Of a stretch of DNA of 64,000 nucleotides, positions 19,371 through 27,595 are shown piece after piece (the stretch's first letter is position 1; every line of letters begins with the position of its first letter). The DNA lies in the NCBI RefSeq assembly GCF_000688515.1, contig NZ_JHZK01000010.1, positions 38,056 to 102,055 on the forward strand, read 5' to 3'. The notes below the pieces were generated by a model. It had not been told where the DNA came from, did no database searches, and worked only from the letters and a program-made list of their open reading frames with translations. The stretch comes from Afifella pfennigii DSM 17143. Lineage in GTDB: Bacteria; Pseudomonadota; Alphaproteobacteria; Rhizobiales; Afifellaceae. Made by a program: the position numbers and the translations under genes.

Positions 19371-20657
19371 TCACATCACGCGTTCGATGAGCATGGCGCC
19401 GCCCTGGCCGCCGCCGATGCATTCGGTGGCGATGCCGCGCCTGCCGCCCGTGCGCTCCAGCGCGTTGGCCAGATGCAGCACGATGCGGTTGCCGCTGGTG
19501 CCGACCGGATGGCCGAGGCTGATGGCGCCGCCGTCGATATTGAGCTTGTCGCGGTCGATGCGCCCGATCGGCGCGTCGAGCCCGAGCACGTCCTTGCACA
19601 CCGTCTCGTCCTCAAAGGCGGCGAGACAGGCGAGCACCTGGGCGGCGAAGGCCTCGTTCAGCTCCCACAAATCGATGTCGTCGAGCCCGACCTGTTGCTG
19701 GCGCATCAGCTTGGCGGCGGAGACGACCGGGCCGAGCCCCATGATGGAGGGATCGGTGGCGGCCCAGGTGCAGTCGAGGATCTTCGCCTTGGGTTTCAGC
19801 CCGTGCTCCTCCACCGCCTTTTCCGAAGCCAGCACCACCCATGAGGCGCCGTCGGTGATCTGCGAGGAATTGCCGGCCGTGACCTTGCCGAAGGGCCGCT
19901 CGAAGGCCGGCTTCAGCTTGGCAAGGCTCTCCATGGAGCTGTCGGGGCGCACGCCGTCGTCGTTCTCATAGACCCTGCCGTCGCGGTCGAAGGCGGGCGT
20001 CACCTCGTCCTCAAGCCAGCCCTCCTTCTGGGCCTCGGCAAGGCGATGGTGGCTTTCCATGGCGTAGCGGTCGGCCTCCTGGCGGGAGATATCGAACATC
20101 TGCGCCAGAACCTCGGCCGTCTGACCCATGTTGAGCTCCACGATGGGGTCGGTGAGGCCGCGCTCAAGACCGATCTCCGGCACCAGATAGCCGGGCTTCA
20201 AGGAGGCCGCCTTGCCGAGCTTGTCCCAGACGGATTTCGAGGTGTTGAACTCGCCGAGCCAGGCGACGGCCTCGTTCTTCAAGACCATCGGCGAATGGCT
20301 GAGGGATTCCGCGCCGCCGGCCAGAACGAGATCGCGGCTGCCGTCCTGGATGTAGCGGAAGGCGGTGTCGATCGACTGCATGCCGGAGCCGCAATTGATC
20401 TGTACGGTGAAGGCCGGCATCTCATCGCCCATATCAAGGCGCAGCGCCGCCACCCGGGCCGGGTTCATCTCGTCGGCGATGACGTTGACGCAGCCCAAAA
20501 TCACCTCGTCGAAGGCGCTCGGAGGAAAGGGCTGGCGCATCAGAAGCGGGCGGCCGCACTGGACGGCGAGATCGACCGGCGTGAAGGGGCCGGGCTTGCC
20601 GCGCGCCTTCAGAAACGGGGTGCGAAGCCCGTCGACGATATAGACTGGCTGTACCAT
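19371..20657 (-). CDS. fadI: Acetyl-CoA C-acyltransferase (3-ketoacyl-CoA thiolase)
   Basis: A 428-residue thiolase cleaving 3-ketoacyl-CoA with CoA. The nucleophile C89 lies in NCGSGMQSID, the catalytic His in GHPVGTSGNR, and the second Cys in CIGGGQGGAMLIER; NEAFAAQ is also present. It sits between fadE and fadJ with short gaps, so the three form a complete beta-oxidation set. The length (about 430) is closer to FadI-type than to FadA-type thiolases (about 390). Confidence 0.92.
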   Translation of the reverse strand: MVQPVYIVDGLRTPFLKARGKPGPFTPVDLAVQCGRPLLMRQPFPPSAFDEVILGCVNVIADEMNPARVAALRLDMGDEMPAFTVQINCGSGMQSIDTAFRYIQDGSRDLVLAGGAESLSHSPMVLKNEAVAWLGEFNTSKSVWDKLGKAASLKPGYLVPEIGLERGLTDPIVELNMGQTAEVLAQMFDISRQEADRYAMESHHRLAEAQKEGWLEDEVTPAFDRDGRVYENDDGVRPDSSMESLAKLKPAFERPFGKVTAGNSSQITDGASWVVLASEKAVEEHGLKPKAKILDCTWAATDPSIMGLGPVVSAAKLMRQQQVGLDDIDLWELNEAFAAQVLACLAAFEDETVCKDVLGLDAPIGRIDRDKLNIDGGAISLGHPVGTSGNRIVLHLANALERTGGRRGIATECIGGGQGGAMLIERVM

Positions 20658-20666
20658 TCTCTAGCT

Positions 20667-22940
20667 CTAAGCGCTCCGTTTGAGGTCGTGAACGTTGTCG
20701 GGGCGGCGCTCGTCCGGCTCGTAGAGGAGCGCCACATTCTTGAAGGCCTCGGCCGGGAAGGCGTCGACGGCGACCACCTTGGCCGCCGCCGCGTCGGCTT
20801 CGGCAAGGCGCTCCGCCTCCTCGGCGGTGATGAGGCCCTTCTCACTGCCCTCCTCGGGCGTGCGGATCTTCGCCTTGGCGAGCTTTTTGCGCGCCTCCTG
20901 CGTCTCCACCACCAGCACGAAGGCGCGCTCCAGATCGGCGATGGCACTCTCCTCTTTCCCTTCGCCGAGATGCAGGCCGGCGGTCAGCCGGTCGCGCGCC
21001 TCAGAAGGCGACAGGAGAAGCCTGGCGCATGCTTCCGCCAGCCTGTCGGAGGGCCCGGCGCGGCGCGCGCCGAAGGGGAAGCAGGCGAGACGGAAGAGCC
21101 AGGCGGCCGGGCGCGAGGGCAGATTGTCGATAAGCTCGGAAAAGGCGATGCCGATATTCTGGAAACCGCGGGCGCAGACATAATCGACCAGCGCCCGGTC
21201 CTCGGCCGGCCGGCTGTCGACCTCAAAGCGCTTCAGCACCGCCGACAGAAGATAGAGCTCCGAAAGTATGTCGCCGAGGCGGGCGGAGATGCGCTCCTTG
21301 CGCTTCAAGGAGCCGCCGAGCGAAAGAAGCGCAAGGTCGCTCAGGAAGGCGAAAGCGGCGGAATAGCGCGCGATCTGGCGATAATGGCCGAGCATATCGC
21401 CCACATCCGGCGCCGGCGCGAAAAGGCCGAAGGTCCAACCGCGGCCGATCGCCCTGAAGGCATTCTTGAAGCTGTGGCCGACATGGCCCCAGAAGGCCTT
21501 GTCGAAATCGGCGAGGGCCTTGTCCTTGTCCACCTCGGCGAGCGCCGTCATCTCGTCGAGAAGATAGGGATGGGCGCGGATGACGCCCTGGCCGAAAATC
21601 ATCAGATTGCGCGTCAGGATGTTGGCGCCTTCCACGGTGATGCCCACCGGCACGGCGCGATAGAGATTGCCGAGATAGTTCTTCGGCCCGTCGATGACCG
21701 CCTTGCCGGCATGCACGTCATAGGCGTCGTTGACGGATTCGCGCATGCGGTAGGTGGCGTGCGCCTTCATGATGGCGGCGATGACGCCAGATTTGTGGCC
21801 GTCGTCGAGCGCCGCGCAGGTCATCTGCCGCGCCGCATCGAGGAGGTAGGCGGTGCCGGCGAGCTGGGCGAGATGCTCCTGCACGCCCTCGAACTCGCCG
21901 ATGGGGATGTTGAACTGCCGGCGGATGCGGGCATAGGCGCCGGTGGAGCGGGCGGCGAAGGAGGCGGCGGCGGAGGAGAGCGAGGGCAAGGAGATGCCGC
22001 GCCCGGCCGCCAGCGCCGCCATCAGCATACGCCAGCCCTTGCCGATCTGCGCCTCGCCGCCGATGATCGCCGACATCGGCACGAAGACGTCCTCGCCCTC
22101 CACCGGCCCGTTCTGGAAGAAGGTCATGGCGGGGATGTGCCGCTCGCCGCACTTGACGCCGGGCGTATCGGCCGGAATGAGCGCCACGGTGATGCCGAGA
22201 TCCTCCTCCCCGCCCAGAAGCCCGTCCGGATCGTGCATCTTGAAGGCGAGGCCGATGACGGTGGCGATGGGGGCGAGCGTGATGTAGCGCTTGGCGAAGT
22301 TGAGGCGGATGCCCAGCACCTCCTCGCCATTATGGGTGCCTCGCGCGACGGTGCCGGTATCGATCATCGCCGCGGCGTCGGAGCCGGCATGGGCGCTGGT
22401 GAGGCCGAAGCAGGGGATTTCCTCGCCGCGGGCAAGGCGCGGCAGCCAGTACTGGCGCTGCTCGTCGGTGCCGAAGAGCATCAAGAGCTCGCCCGGGCCG
22501 AGAGAGTTCGGCACCATCACCGAGACGGCGCCCGTCACGCTGGCTGTGGAGACCTTGCGGATCACCTCCGAATGGGCGAAGGCGGAGAAGCCGAGGCCGC
22601 CGTATTCCTTCGGGATGATCATGCCGAAGAAGCGCTTCTCGCGCAGGAAGGCCCAGATCTCCGGCGGCAAATCCTGACGCTCGAAATTGATCGACCAGTC
22701 GTCGAGCATGCGGCAGAGCTCTTCCACCGGACCTTCCAGGAAGGCCTTCTCATCCTCCGTCAGCTTGGAGGGAGGCGCCTTGAGGAGTTCTTCGAAGTCG
22801 GGATTGCCGGTGAACAGCTCGCCGTCCCACCAGACGCTGCCCGCCTCGATCGCCTCGCGCTCGGTGTCTGACATCGGTGGAAGGACGCTTCTCGCCCAGC
22901 CGAAGAGCGGACGGGTCAGATAGCGGGCGCGAAAAGACAT
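20667..22940 (-). CDS. fadE: Acyl-CoA dehydrogenase (FadE type)
   Basis: A 757-residue flavoprotein for the first step of beta-oxidation, similar in size and layout to E. coli FadE, longer than the ordinary 380-residue enzymes. Visible parts are an N-terminal hydrophobic/basic stretch, PPEIWAFLREKRFFGMIIPKEYGGLGFS, the FAD-binding FGLTSAHAGSDAAAM, and a C-terminal extension with helices. The ATG at 22940 (MSFRARYLTRPLFG) follows AAGGGAG and is preferred to one at 23000. It is the first gene of the fadE-fadI-fadJ-hydrolase operon. Confidence 0.9.
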   Translation of the reverse strand: MSFRARYLTRPLFGWARSVLPPMSDTEREAIEAGSVWWDGELFTGNPDFEELLKAPPSKLTEDEKAFLEGPVEELCRMLDDWSINFERQDLPPEIWAFLREKRFFGMIIPKEYGGLGFSAFAHSEVIRKVSTASVTGAVSVMVPNSLGPGELLMLFGTDEQRQYWLPRLARGEEIPCFGLTSAHAGSDAAAMIDTGTVARGTHNGEEVLGIRLNFAKRYITLAPIATVIGLAFKMHDPDGLLGGEEDLGITVALIPADTPGVKCGERHIPAMTFFQNGPVEGEDVFVPMSAIIGGEAQIGKGWRMLMAALAAGRGISLPSLSSAAASFAARSTGAYARIRRQFNIPIGEFEGVQEHLAQLAGTAYLLDAARQMTCAALDDGHKSGVIAAIMKAHATYRMRESVNDAYDVHAGKAVIDGPKNYLGNLYRAVPVGITVEGANILTRNLMIFGQGVIRAHPYLLDEMTALAEVDKDKALADFDKAFWGHVGHSFKNAFRAIGRGWTFGLFAPAPDVGDMLGHYRQIARYSAAFAFLSDLALLSLGGSLKRKERISARLGDILSELYLLSAVLKRFEVDSRPAEDRALVDYVCARGFQNIGIAFSELIDNLPSRPAAWLFRLACFPFGARRAGPSDRLAEACARLLLSPSEARDRLTAGLHLGEGKEESAIADLERAFVLVVETQEARKKLAKAKIRTPEEGSEKGLITAEEAERLAEADAAAAKVVAVDAFPAEAFKNVALLYEPDERRPDNVHDLKRSA

Positions 22941-23054
22941 GGGCGGGCTCCCTTCTGTTGCATCGCCAACGCCGAGAGGGTGCCGCAAGTTGCAGGCCAA
23001 GGCGCCGCGCGAAGCGGGAATGTGACCCCTGAGATAAGAAGGAAGCGTAACAGC

Positions 23055-24377
23055 TCAATAGAGAAGTCGCAGCATCACCAGGGTGACGGAGGGGAAGGCG
23101 GCGAGGACGACGACGCGAACGAGATCGCTGGCGACGAAGGGCAGGACGCCGCGAAAGGTCTCGCTCATGCGCACACCATCCGACAGGGAGTTGATGACAA
23201 AGAGATTCATGCCGACCGGCGGGGTGATGAGCCCGACCTCCACGACGATGAGGACGAGGATGCCGAACCAGATGGCGAATTCCTCCGGCGGCAGACCGTA
23301 GTCGAGACCGGTGACGATCGGAAAGAAGATCGGGATGGTCAGAAGGATCATGGAAAGCGAATCCATGACGCAGCCGAAGACGAGGTAGCAAAGCAAGATC
23401 GCGGCCAGCACCAGCCAGGGATCTAGCCCCGCCTCCACGACCAGGCCCGCCAGGGTCTGGGGCAGCTGCGAGAAGGCGAGGAAGGTGTTGAAGGTCGCCG
23501 CGCCGAAGACGATGAAGAAGATCATGCCGGTGGCGACGGCCGTCTCCAGAAGCACCTTGACGAGGACGCGCCAGGTGAGCTCGCCGGAGGCGAGGGCGAT
23601 GAGGCCGGTGCCGGCCGCGCCGACCGCCGCCGCCTCCGTCGGGGTGAAGATGCCGAGATAGATGCCGCCGATGACCAGGATAAAGACGATGAGGACCGGC
23701 CAGACGGCGAGAAGCGCGCGCAGCCGCGCGCCCCAGGGCGCCTTCTCGCGCAGGCCGCCCGCCTCCGGCCAGAGGCGCACATAGGCTGCCACGGCGACGA
23801 TATAGCCGATGGCGGCGAAAATGCCTGGAATGAAGGCGGCGAGGAACAGCTTGGCGATATTCTGCTCCGTCAGGATGGCGTAGATGACCAGGATGACGGA
23901 GGGCGGGATGAGGATGCCGAGCGTGCCGCCGGCGGCAAGGCATCCCGTCGACAGGGCGCCGGAATAGCCGAGCCGGCGCATCTCCGGCATCGCCACCTGC
24001 GCCATCGTCGCCGCCGTCGCCAGGGAGGAGCCGCAGATCGCCCCGAAGCCGGCGCAGGCGCCGATGGAGGCCATGGCGACGCCGCCCTTGCGATGGCCGA
24101 GCATGGCCTCGGCGGCGCGGAAGAGCTGTCTCGACATGCCGCCGCGGGTGGCGAACTGGCCCATCAACAGAAAGAGCGGCACGATCGAGAGGGAATGGGA
24201 GGAGAAGGTCTCGTAGGTGAGCGATTTCAGCTGCGCCAGAAGCGGCACCAGGGAGCCGTTGACGAGGACATTGCCGACGATGCCGACGAGAAGCATGGCA
24301 AGGCCGATGGGCACGCGCAGGAAGATGAGGACCAGAAGGACGACGAAGGACCAGCCCGCCAGCTCCAGGTTGCTCAC
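23055..24377 (-). CDS. dctM: TRAP transporter large permease (DctM)
   Basis: A 440-residue integral membrane protein with about twelve helices, the channel subunit of a sodium-driven TRAP importer. Family blocks include VPLFLLMGQFATRGGMS, CAGFGAICGSSLATAATMA, YSGALSTGCLAAGGTLGILIPPS (read in parts), and PPVGMNLFVI near the C-terminus. The GTG at 24377 overlaps the dctQ stop as GTGA, so translation is coupled. No DctP binding protein is present on either side. The substrate is unknown. Confidence 0.9.
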   Translation of the reverse strand: MSNLELAGWSFVVLLVLIFLRVPIGLAMLLVGIVGNVLVNGSLVPLLAQLKSLTYETFSSHSLSIVPLFLLMGQFATRGGMSRQLFRAAEAMLGHRKGGVAMASIGACAGFGAICGSSLATAATMAQVAMPEMRRLGYSGALSTGCLAAGGTLGILIPPSVILVIYAILTEQNIAKLFLAAFIPGIFAAIGYIVAVAAYVRLWPEAGGLREKAPWGARLRALLAVWPVLIVFILVIGGIYLGIFTPTEAAAVGAAGTGLIALASGELTWRVLVKVLLETAVATGMIFFIVFGAATFNTFLAFSQLPQTLAGLVVEAGLDPWLVLAAILLCYLVFGCVMDSLSMILLTIPIFFPIVTGLDYGLPPEEFAIWFGILVLIVVEVGLITPPVGMNLFVINSLSDGVRMSETFRGVLPFVASDLVRVVVLAAFPSVTLVMLRLLY

Positions 24378-24949
24378 TCGCCCCACTCCGTGCCGCTCGG
24401 CCGGATGCCGGCCCCCTCGCCTTCGCCAAGGAGCTCGTTGAGCGAGCGCCAGACCGTGTAGGCGGCCGTCAGGACGAAGAGCCAGGCGCCGAAAAGCGAA
24501 GCCGCATAAGGCCAGGAAAGCGGAAATTGCAGGATGAAGGTGGTGTCGCCATAGGCGATGCGGTCTTGAAGGCCGGCGCCGAGCCGCCAGGCAATCAGCG
24601 CGGCCGCCGCCGTCATCAAGAGGTTGCCGAGAAGCGCGAAGGCGGCAAGGCCGCGCGGGCCGAAACGTTCCACCAGGATATCCACGGTGACGTGGCCGCG
24701 GCGGAAATGGCACCAGGGCAGGAAGGCGAAGACGGCGAAGGCGACACCCGCCTCCACCAGCTCAAAATCCCCCGGGACCGGGCCGAGGCCGAGCGTGGTC
24801 AGCGCCCGCCCGGTGATCGACAGAACGGTCATGACAGTGACGGCGAGGAGAACGAGGCCGCCGAGAACGGCGAAAACCTGCGCCAGCAGGCCGACATAGC
24901 GTCCGCAGGCGGCCTCGGCGCGCGGGAAAAGGCCTTTCGCTCCGTTCAC
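24374..24949 (-). CDS. dctQ: TRAP transporter small permease (DctQ)
   Basis: Small membrane subunit of about 191 residues with four hydrophobic helices. The family signature is EAGVAFAVFAFLPWCHFRRGHVTVDIL (in parts), followed by RIAYGDTTFILQFPLSWPYA. The start is uncertain: I use a GTG at 24949 (VNGAKGLFPRAE), which gives a normal short N-terminus; a TTG at 25024 with AAGGTGG upstream would add 25 residues. It is coupled to dctM by a four-base overlap. Confidence 0.82.
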   Translation of the reverse strand: MNGAKGLFPRAEAACGRYVGLLAQVFAVLGGLVLLAVTVMTVLSITGRALTTLGLGPVPGDFELVEAGVAFAVFAFLPWCHFRRGHVTVDILVERFGPRGLAAFALLGNLLMTAAAALIAWRLGAGLQDRIAYGDTTFILQFPLSWPYAASLFGAWLFVLTAAYTVWRSLNELLGEGEGAGIRPSGTEWGE

Positions 24950-25131
24950 CGGCGAACCCACACCCTCGTTCCCAGTCTCAGGCGTTCCCAGTCTTCCGAA
25001 TTTGGTAACCGTTCCAGGCAGCAAACACCACCTTGCGGGCGGGTCGGCGCGGCCTGTCTCGCAGGGCTTTGATTCGCCGCCCGAGCGGGCTGCGCTATCA
25101 TGGGTCGATGCGGGGGCGGAAAGGAGCGCTT

Positions 25132-25875
25132 GTGCAAGCCATGAGCCAGAACCGATGCCTTCACGCCCTCATCAGCCGGGGCCCTGACGCCCCAAGCCGC
25201 CTTCGCGCCCTCAGCCGAGGCCCTGACGCCCCAAACCGCCGTTGCGCATTGCCTGTCGCCGTCGCTTCGCTGACGCTGGCGGCGAGCTTTTCCGTCGTCT
25301 CCGTCATCGCGCCGCCGACAGCCATCGCCGCCCAGGAGGCGGAGCCGAACACACAGGTCGAGAACGCCTACGAGCAATCGGCGCGCGAGCTCGACCGGCT
25401 CTTCGTCCTCTTGCGCCAGGCGCGCAGCGAGCAGGAGGCGCGGCGCGTGGAAGCGCTGATCTGGCAGGCCTGGCTGGTGGCGCCGGACAAAGAGACCAGC
25501 GAGATGATGCAGACGGCGCTGAAGGCGCGGCGCGAGGCCGATTACGACAAAGCGCTCGCCATCGTGGAGGAGGTCATCGAGCTTCATCCCGACTACGCGG
25601 AGGCGTGGAACCAGCGCGCCACGCTGCATTTCCTGAAAGAGAAGTTCGACCGCTCGCTCGACGACATCAACCGCGTGCTGGAGCTGGAGCCGCGCCATTT
25701 CGGGGCGCTCGCCGGGCGCGGCGTCATCCTGATGCGCCAGGGCCGCTTCCGGCTCGGGCAAGAGGCGCTGCGCGAGGCGGTGAAGATCGATCCCTGGCTG
25801 CGCGAGCGCTCCATGATCCTGCCGACGCCGGAGAAGGGCCGGCCTTTGCCGCCGGGCGTGGAAGAGCGCATCTGA
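25132..25875 (+). CDS. TPR-repeat protein, probably exported
   Basis: About 247 residues. A hydrophobic stretch (LPVAVASLTLAASFSVVSVIAPPTAIAA) ends in a likely signal-peptidase site, followed by about three TPR units: KARREADYDKALAIVEEVIELHPDYAEAWNQ, ATLHFLKEKFDRSLDDINRVLELEP and GRGVILMRQGRFRLGQEALREAVKIDP (read in parts). The GTG at 25132 has GGAG five bases upstream; the ATG at 25141 is an alternative. The N-terminal 35 residues before the hydrophobic part contain a 13-residue duplication (SRGPDAP twice), unusual for a signal peptide. A role as a periplasmic scaffold is inferred. Confidence 0.75.
   Translation: MQAMSQNRCLHALISRGPDAPSRLRALSRGPDAPNRRCALPVAVASLTLAASFSVVSVIAPPTAIAAQEAEPNTQVENAYEQSARELDRLFVLLRQARSEQEARRVEALIWQAWLVAPDKETSEMMQTALKARREADYDKALAIVEEVIELHPDYAEAWNQRATLHFLKEKFDRSLDDINRVLELEPRHFGALAGRGVILMRQGRFRLGQEALREAVKIDPWLRERSMILPTPEKGRPLPPGVEERI
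25172..25249 (+). repeat. Two tandem 39-bp units inside the TPR gene
   Basis: Units 25172-25210 and 25211-25249 share the core CCCTGACGCCCCAA and differ at only a few positions. Because 39 is a multiple of three, the frame is kept and the product carries two copies of a 13-residue unit with the core SRGPDAP. Confidence 0.75.
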
Positions 25876-26028
25876 AAGCCCACGGGCGAGGCGCGGCGCG
25901 CCCTCTCATCCACAAGCGGCAATCTGTCGGAGCCCGATTGCGCGAAGGCGCTTTCGGAACGGGCCACTTTGCGGCAATGATCTAAGCGACACTTTAAGGG
26001 ATTCTTATCCCTGCGCGGACCGAAGATC

Positions 26029-27288
26029 ATGGCGGAATATTCGGCCCTGCGGGTCATCTCGGAGGGGCTCAGAGGCAATCGCGGTTGGCGACCGGCGTGG
26101 CGCAAGGCCGAGCCGAAGCCGCGCTATGACGTCATCATCGTCGGCGGCGGCGGCCATGGCCTCGCCACCGCCTATTACCTCGCCAAGAACCACGGCATCC
26201 GGCAGGTGGCGGTGGTGGAGCGCGGGCCGATCGGCCTCGGCAATGTCGGGCGCAACACCACCATCGTACGCTCCAACTACCTCCTTCCGGAAAACTATCA
26301 TTTCTACGAATGGAGCCTGAAGCTCTGGGAAGGCCTTTCCCATGAGCTCAACTACAACGTCATGTTCTCGCAGCGGGGCGTGCTCAACCTCGCGCATTCG
26401 CCCGAGCAGCTCGACGCCTATGCCGAGCGCGGCAACGCCATGCGGCTCGCCGGCATCGACGCCGATCTCATCGGCCGCGAGGCGGTCGGCCAGCTCTGCC
26501 CCGGCCTCGACCTTTCTGAGGAGGCGCGCTTTCCCGTCGTCGGCGGCCTCATCCAACGGCGCGCCGGCACGGCAAGGCACGACGCGGTCGCCTGGGGCTA
26601 CGCCCATGCGGCCGACCGGCTCGGCGTCGACATCATCGAGAACGCGCCGGTCACCGATTTCATCATGGAGGCGGGCGAGGTCGCCGGCGTCGTGACGCCG
26701 CGCGGGGAGATCCGCGCCGAGAAGGTTGGCGTCGCCGTCGCCGGCATGACCTCCGAAGTGATGCGCCTTGCCGGCATCGACGGCCTGCCGATCGAAAGCC
26801 ACGTCCTGCAGGGCTTCGTCTCAGAACCGGTGAAGCCGCTTGTCAATTGCGTCGTCACCTACGGCGCGGGGCACATGTATGTCTCGCAATCCGACAAGGG
26901 CGGGCTGGTCTTCGGCGGCTCGCTCGATTTCTACAATTCCTACGCCCAGCGCGGAAACCTGCCGGCGGTGCACGAGATGGCGCGCGAGCTTCTCGCCGTC
27001 TTCCCGAACGCGGCGCGCATCAAGCTGCTGCGCTCCTGGGGCGGGGTGATGGACATGTCGCTCGACGGCAGCCCGATCATCGCGCCGGGGCCCCTGCCCG
27101 GCCTCTATCTCAATTGCGGCTGGTGCTACGGCGGCTTCAAGGCGACGCCCGCCTCCGGCTGGTGCTTCGCCCATACCATCGCGCGCGAGGAGCCGCATGC
27201 CCTCAGCGCGCCCTTCACGCTCACCCGTTTCGCCGAGGGCCGGCATATCGACGAGGCCGGGACGGGCGCCATGGCGGGGCTGCATTGA
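26029..27288 (+). CDS. soxB: Sarcosine oxidase beta subunit
   Basis: A 419-residue flavoprotein subunit of heterotetrameric sarcosine oxidase, which oxidises sarcosine to glycine and passes the C1 unit to tetrahydrofolate as 5,10-methylene-THF with production of H2O2. The dinucleotide-binding motif VIIVGGGGHGLATAYYLA is at about 35-52. GRNTTIVRSNY and TARHDAVAWGY follow; in this family the FMN is covalently attached to a His in the latter segment (H184 here). The C-terminal GWCYGGFKATPASGW block is typical. First gene of soxBDAG, downstream of a 153-base promoter-containing gap. Confidence 0.96.
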   Translation: MAEYSALRVISEGLRGNRGWRPAWRKAEPKPRYDVIIVGGGGHGLATAYYLAKNHGIRQVAVVERGPIGLGNVGRNTTIVRSNYLLPENYHFYEWSLKLWEGLSHELNYNVMFSQRGVLNLAHSPEQLDAYAERGNAMRLAGIDADLIGREAVGQLCPGLDLSEEARFPVVGGLIQRRAGTARHDAVAWGYAHAADRLGVDIIENAPVTDFIMEAGEVAGVVTPRGEIRAEKVGVAVAGMTSEVMRLAGIDGLPIESHVLQGFVSEPVKPLVNCVVTYGAGHMYVSQSDKGGLVFGGSLDFYNSYAQRGNLPAVHEMARELLAVFPNAARIKLLRSWGGVMDMSLDGSPIIAPGPLPGLYLNCGWCYGGFKATPASGWCFAHTIAREEPHALSAPFTLTRFAEGRHIDEAGTGAMAGLH

Positions 27289-27322
27289 TGCCCCGGATCG
27301 CAAATGACAAGCGGAGCGCCGC

Positions 27323-27592
27323 ATGCTGATCCCCTGCCCCGTCTGCGGCCAGCGCGACGCCGGCGAGTTCTTCTATCGCGGCGACGCCACAGCCGCGCGC
27401 CCGCCGCTTGAGGAGGAGGCGGAGCGGCCCTGGGTGGAGTACGTCTATGCGCGGCACAATCCGCGCGGCGAGCATCTGGAATTCTGGCAGCACGCGCATG
27501 GCTGCCGGCAGCTTCTCGTCGTGCGCCGCAACACCGAGACGCACGAGGTCTTCGAGGCGCGCCTCGTCGGCCCCTTCGGCGAGGGAGGCTAG
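27323..27592 (+). CDS. soxD: Sarcosine oxidase delta subunit
   Basis: An 89-residue zinc-binding subunit that helps hold the oxidase together. Zn ligand candidates are C5 and C8 in CPVCGQRD, H59 and C61 in WQHAHGCRQ. The block VEYVYARHNPRGEHLEFW is diagnostic of SoxD. It lies between soxB and soxA, with GGAGCGCCGC before the ATG. Confidence 0.95.
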   Translation: MLIPCPVCGQRDAGEFFYRGDATAARPPLEEEAERPWVEYVYARHNPRGEHLEFWQHAHGCRQLLVVRRNTETHEVFEARLVGPFGEGG

Positions 27593-27595
27593 GCG

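Noticed and set aside
20046..22871. 941-codon open frame antisense to fadI and fadE
   Set aside because: Low-complexity His/Gly/Ala/Arg-rich translation with no family similarity, opposite a clear acyl-CoA dehydrogenase.
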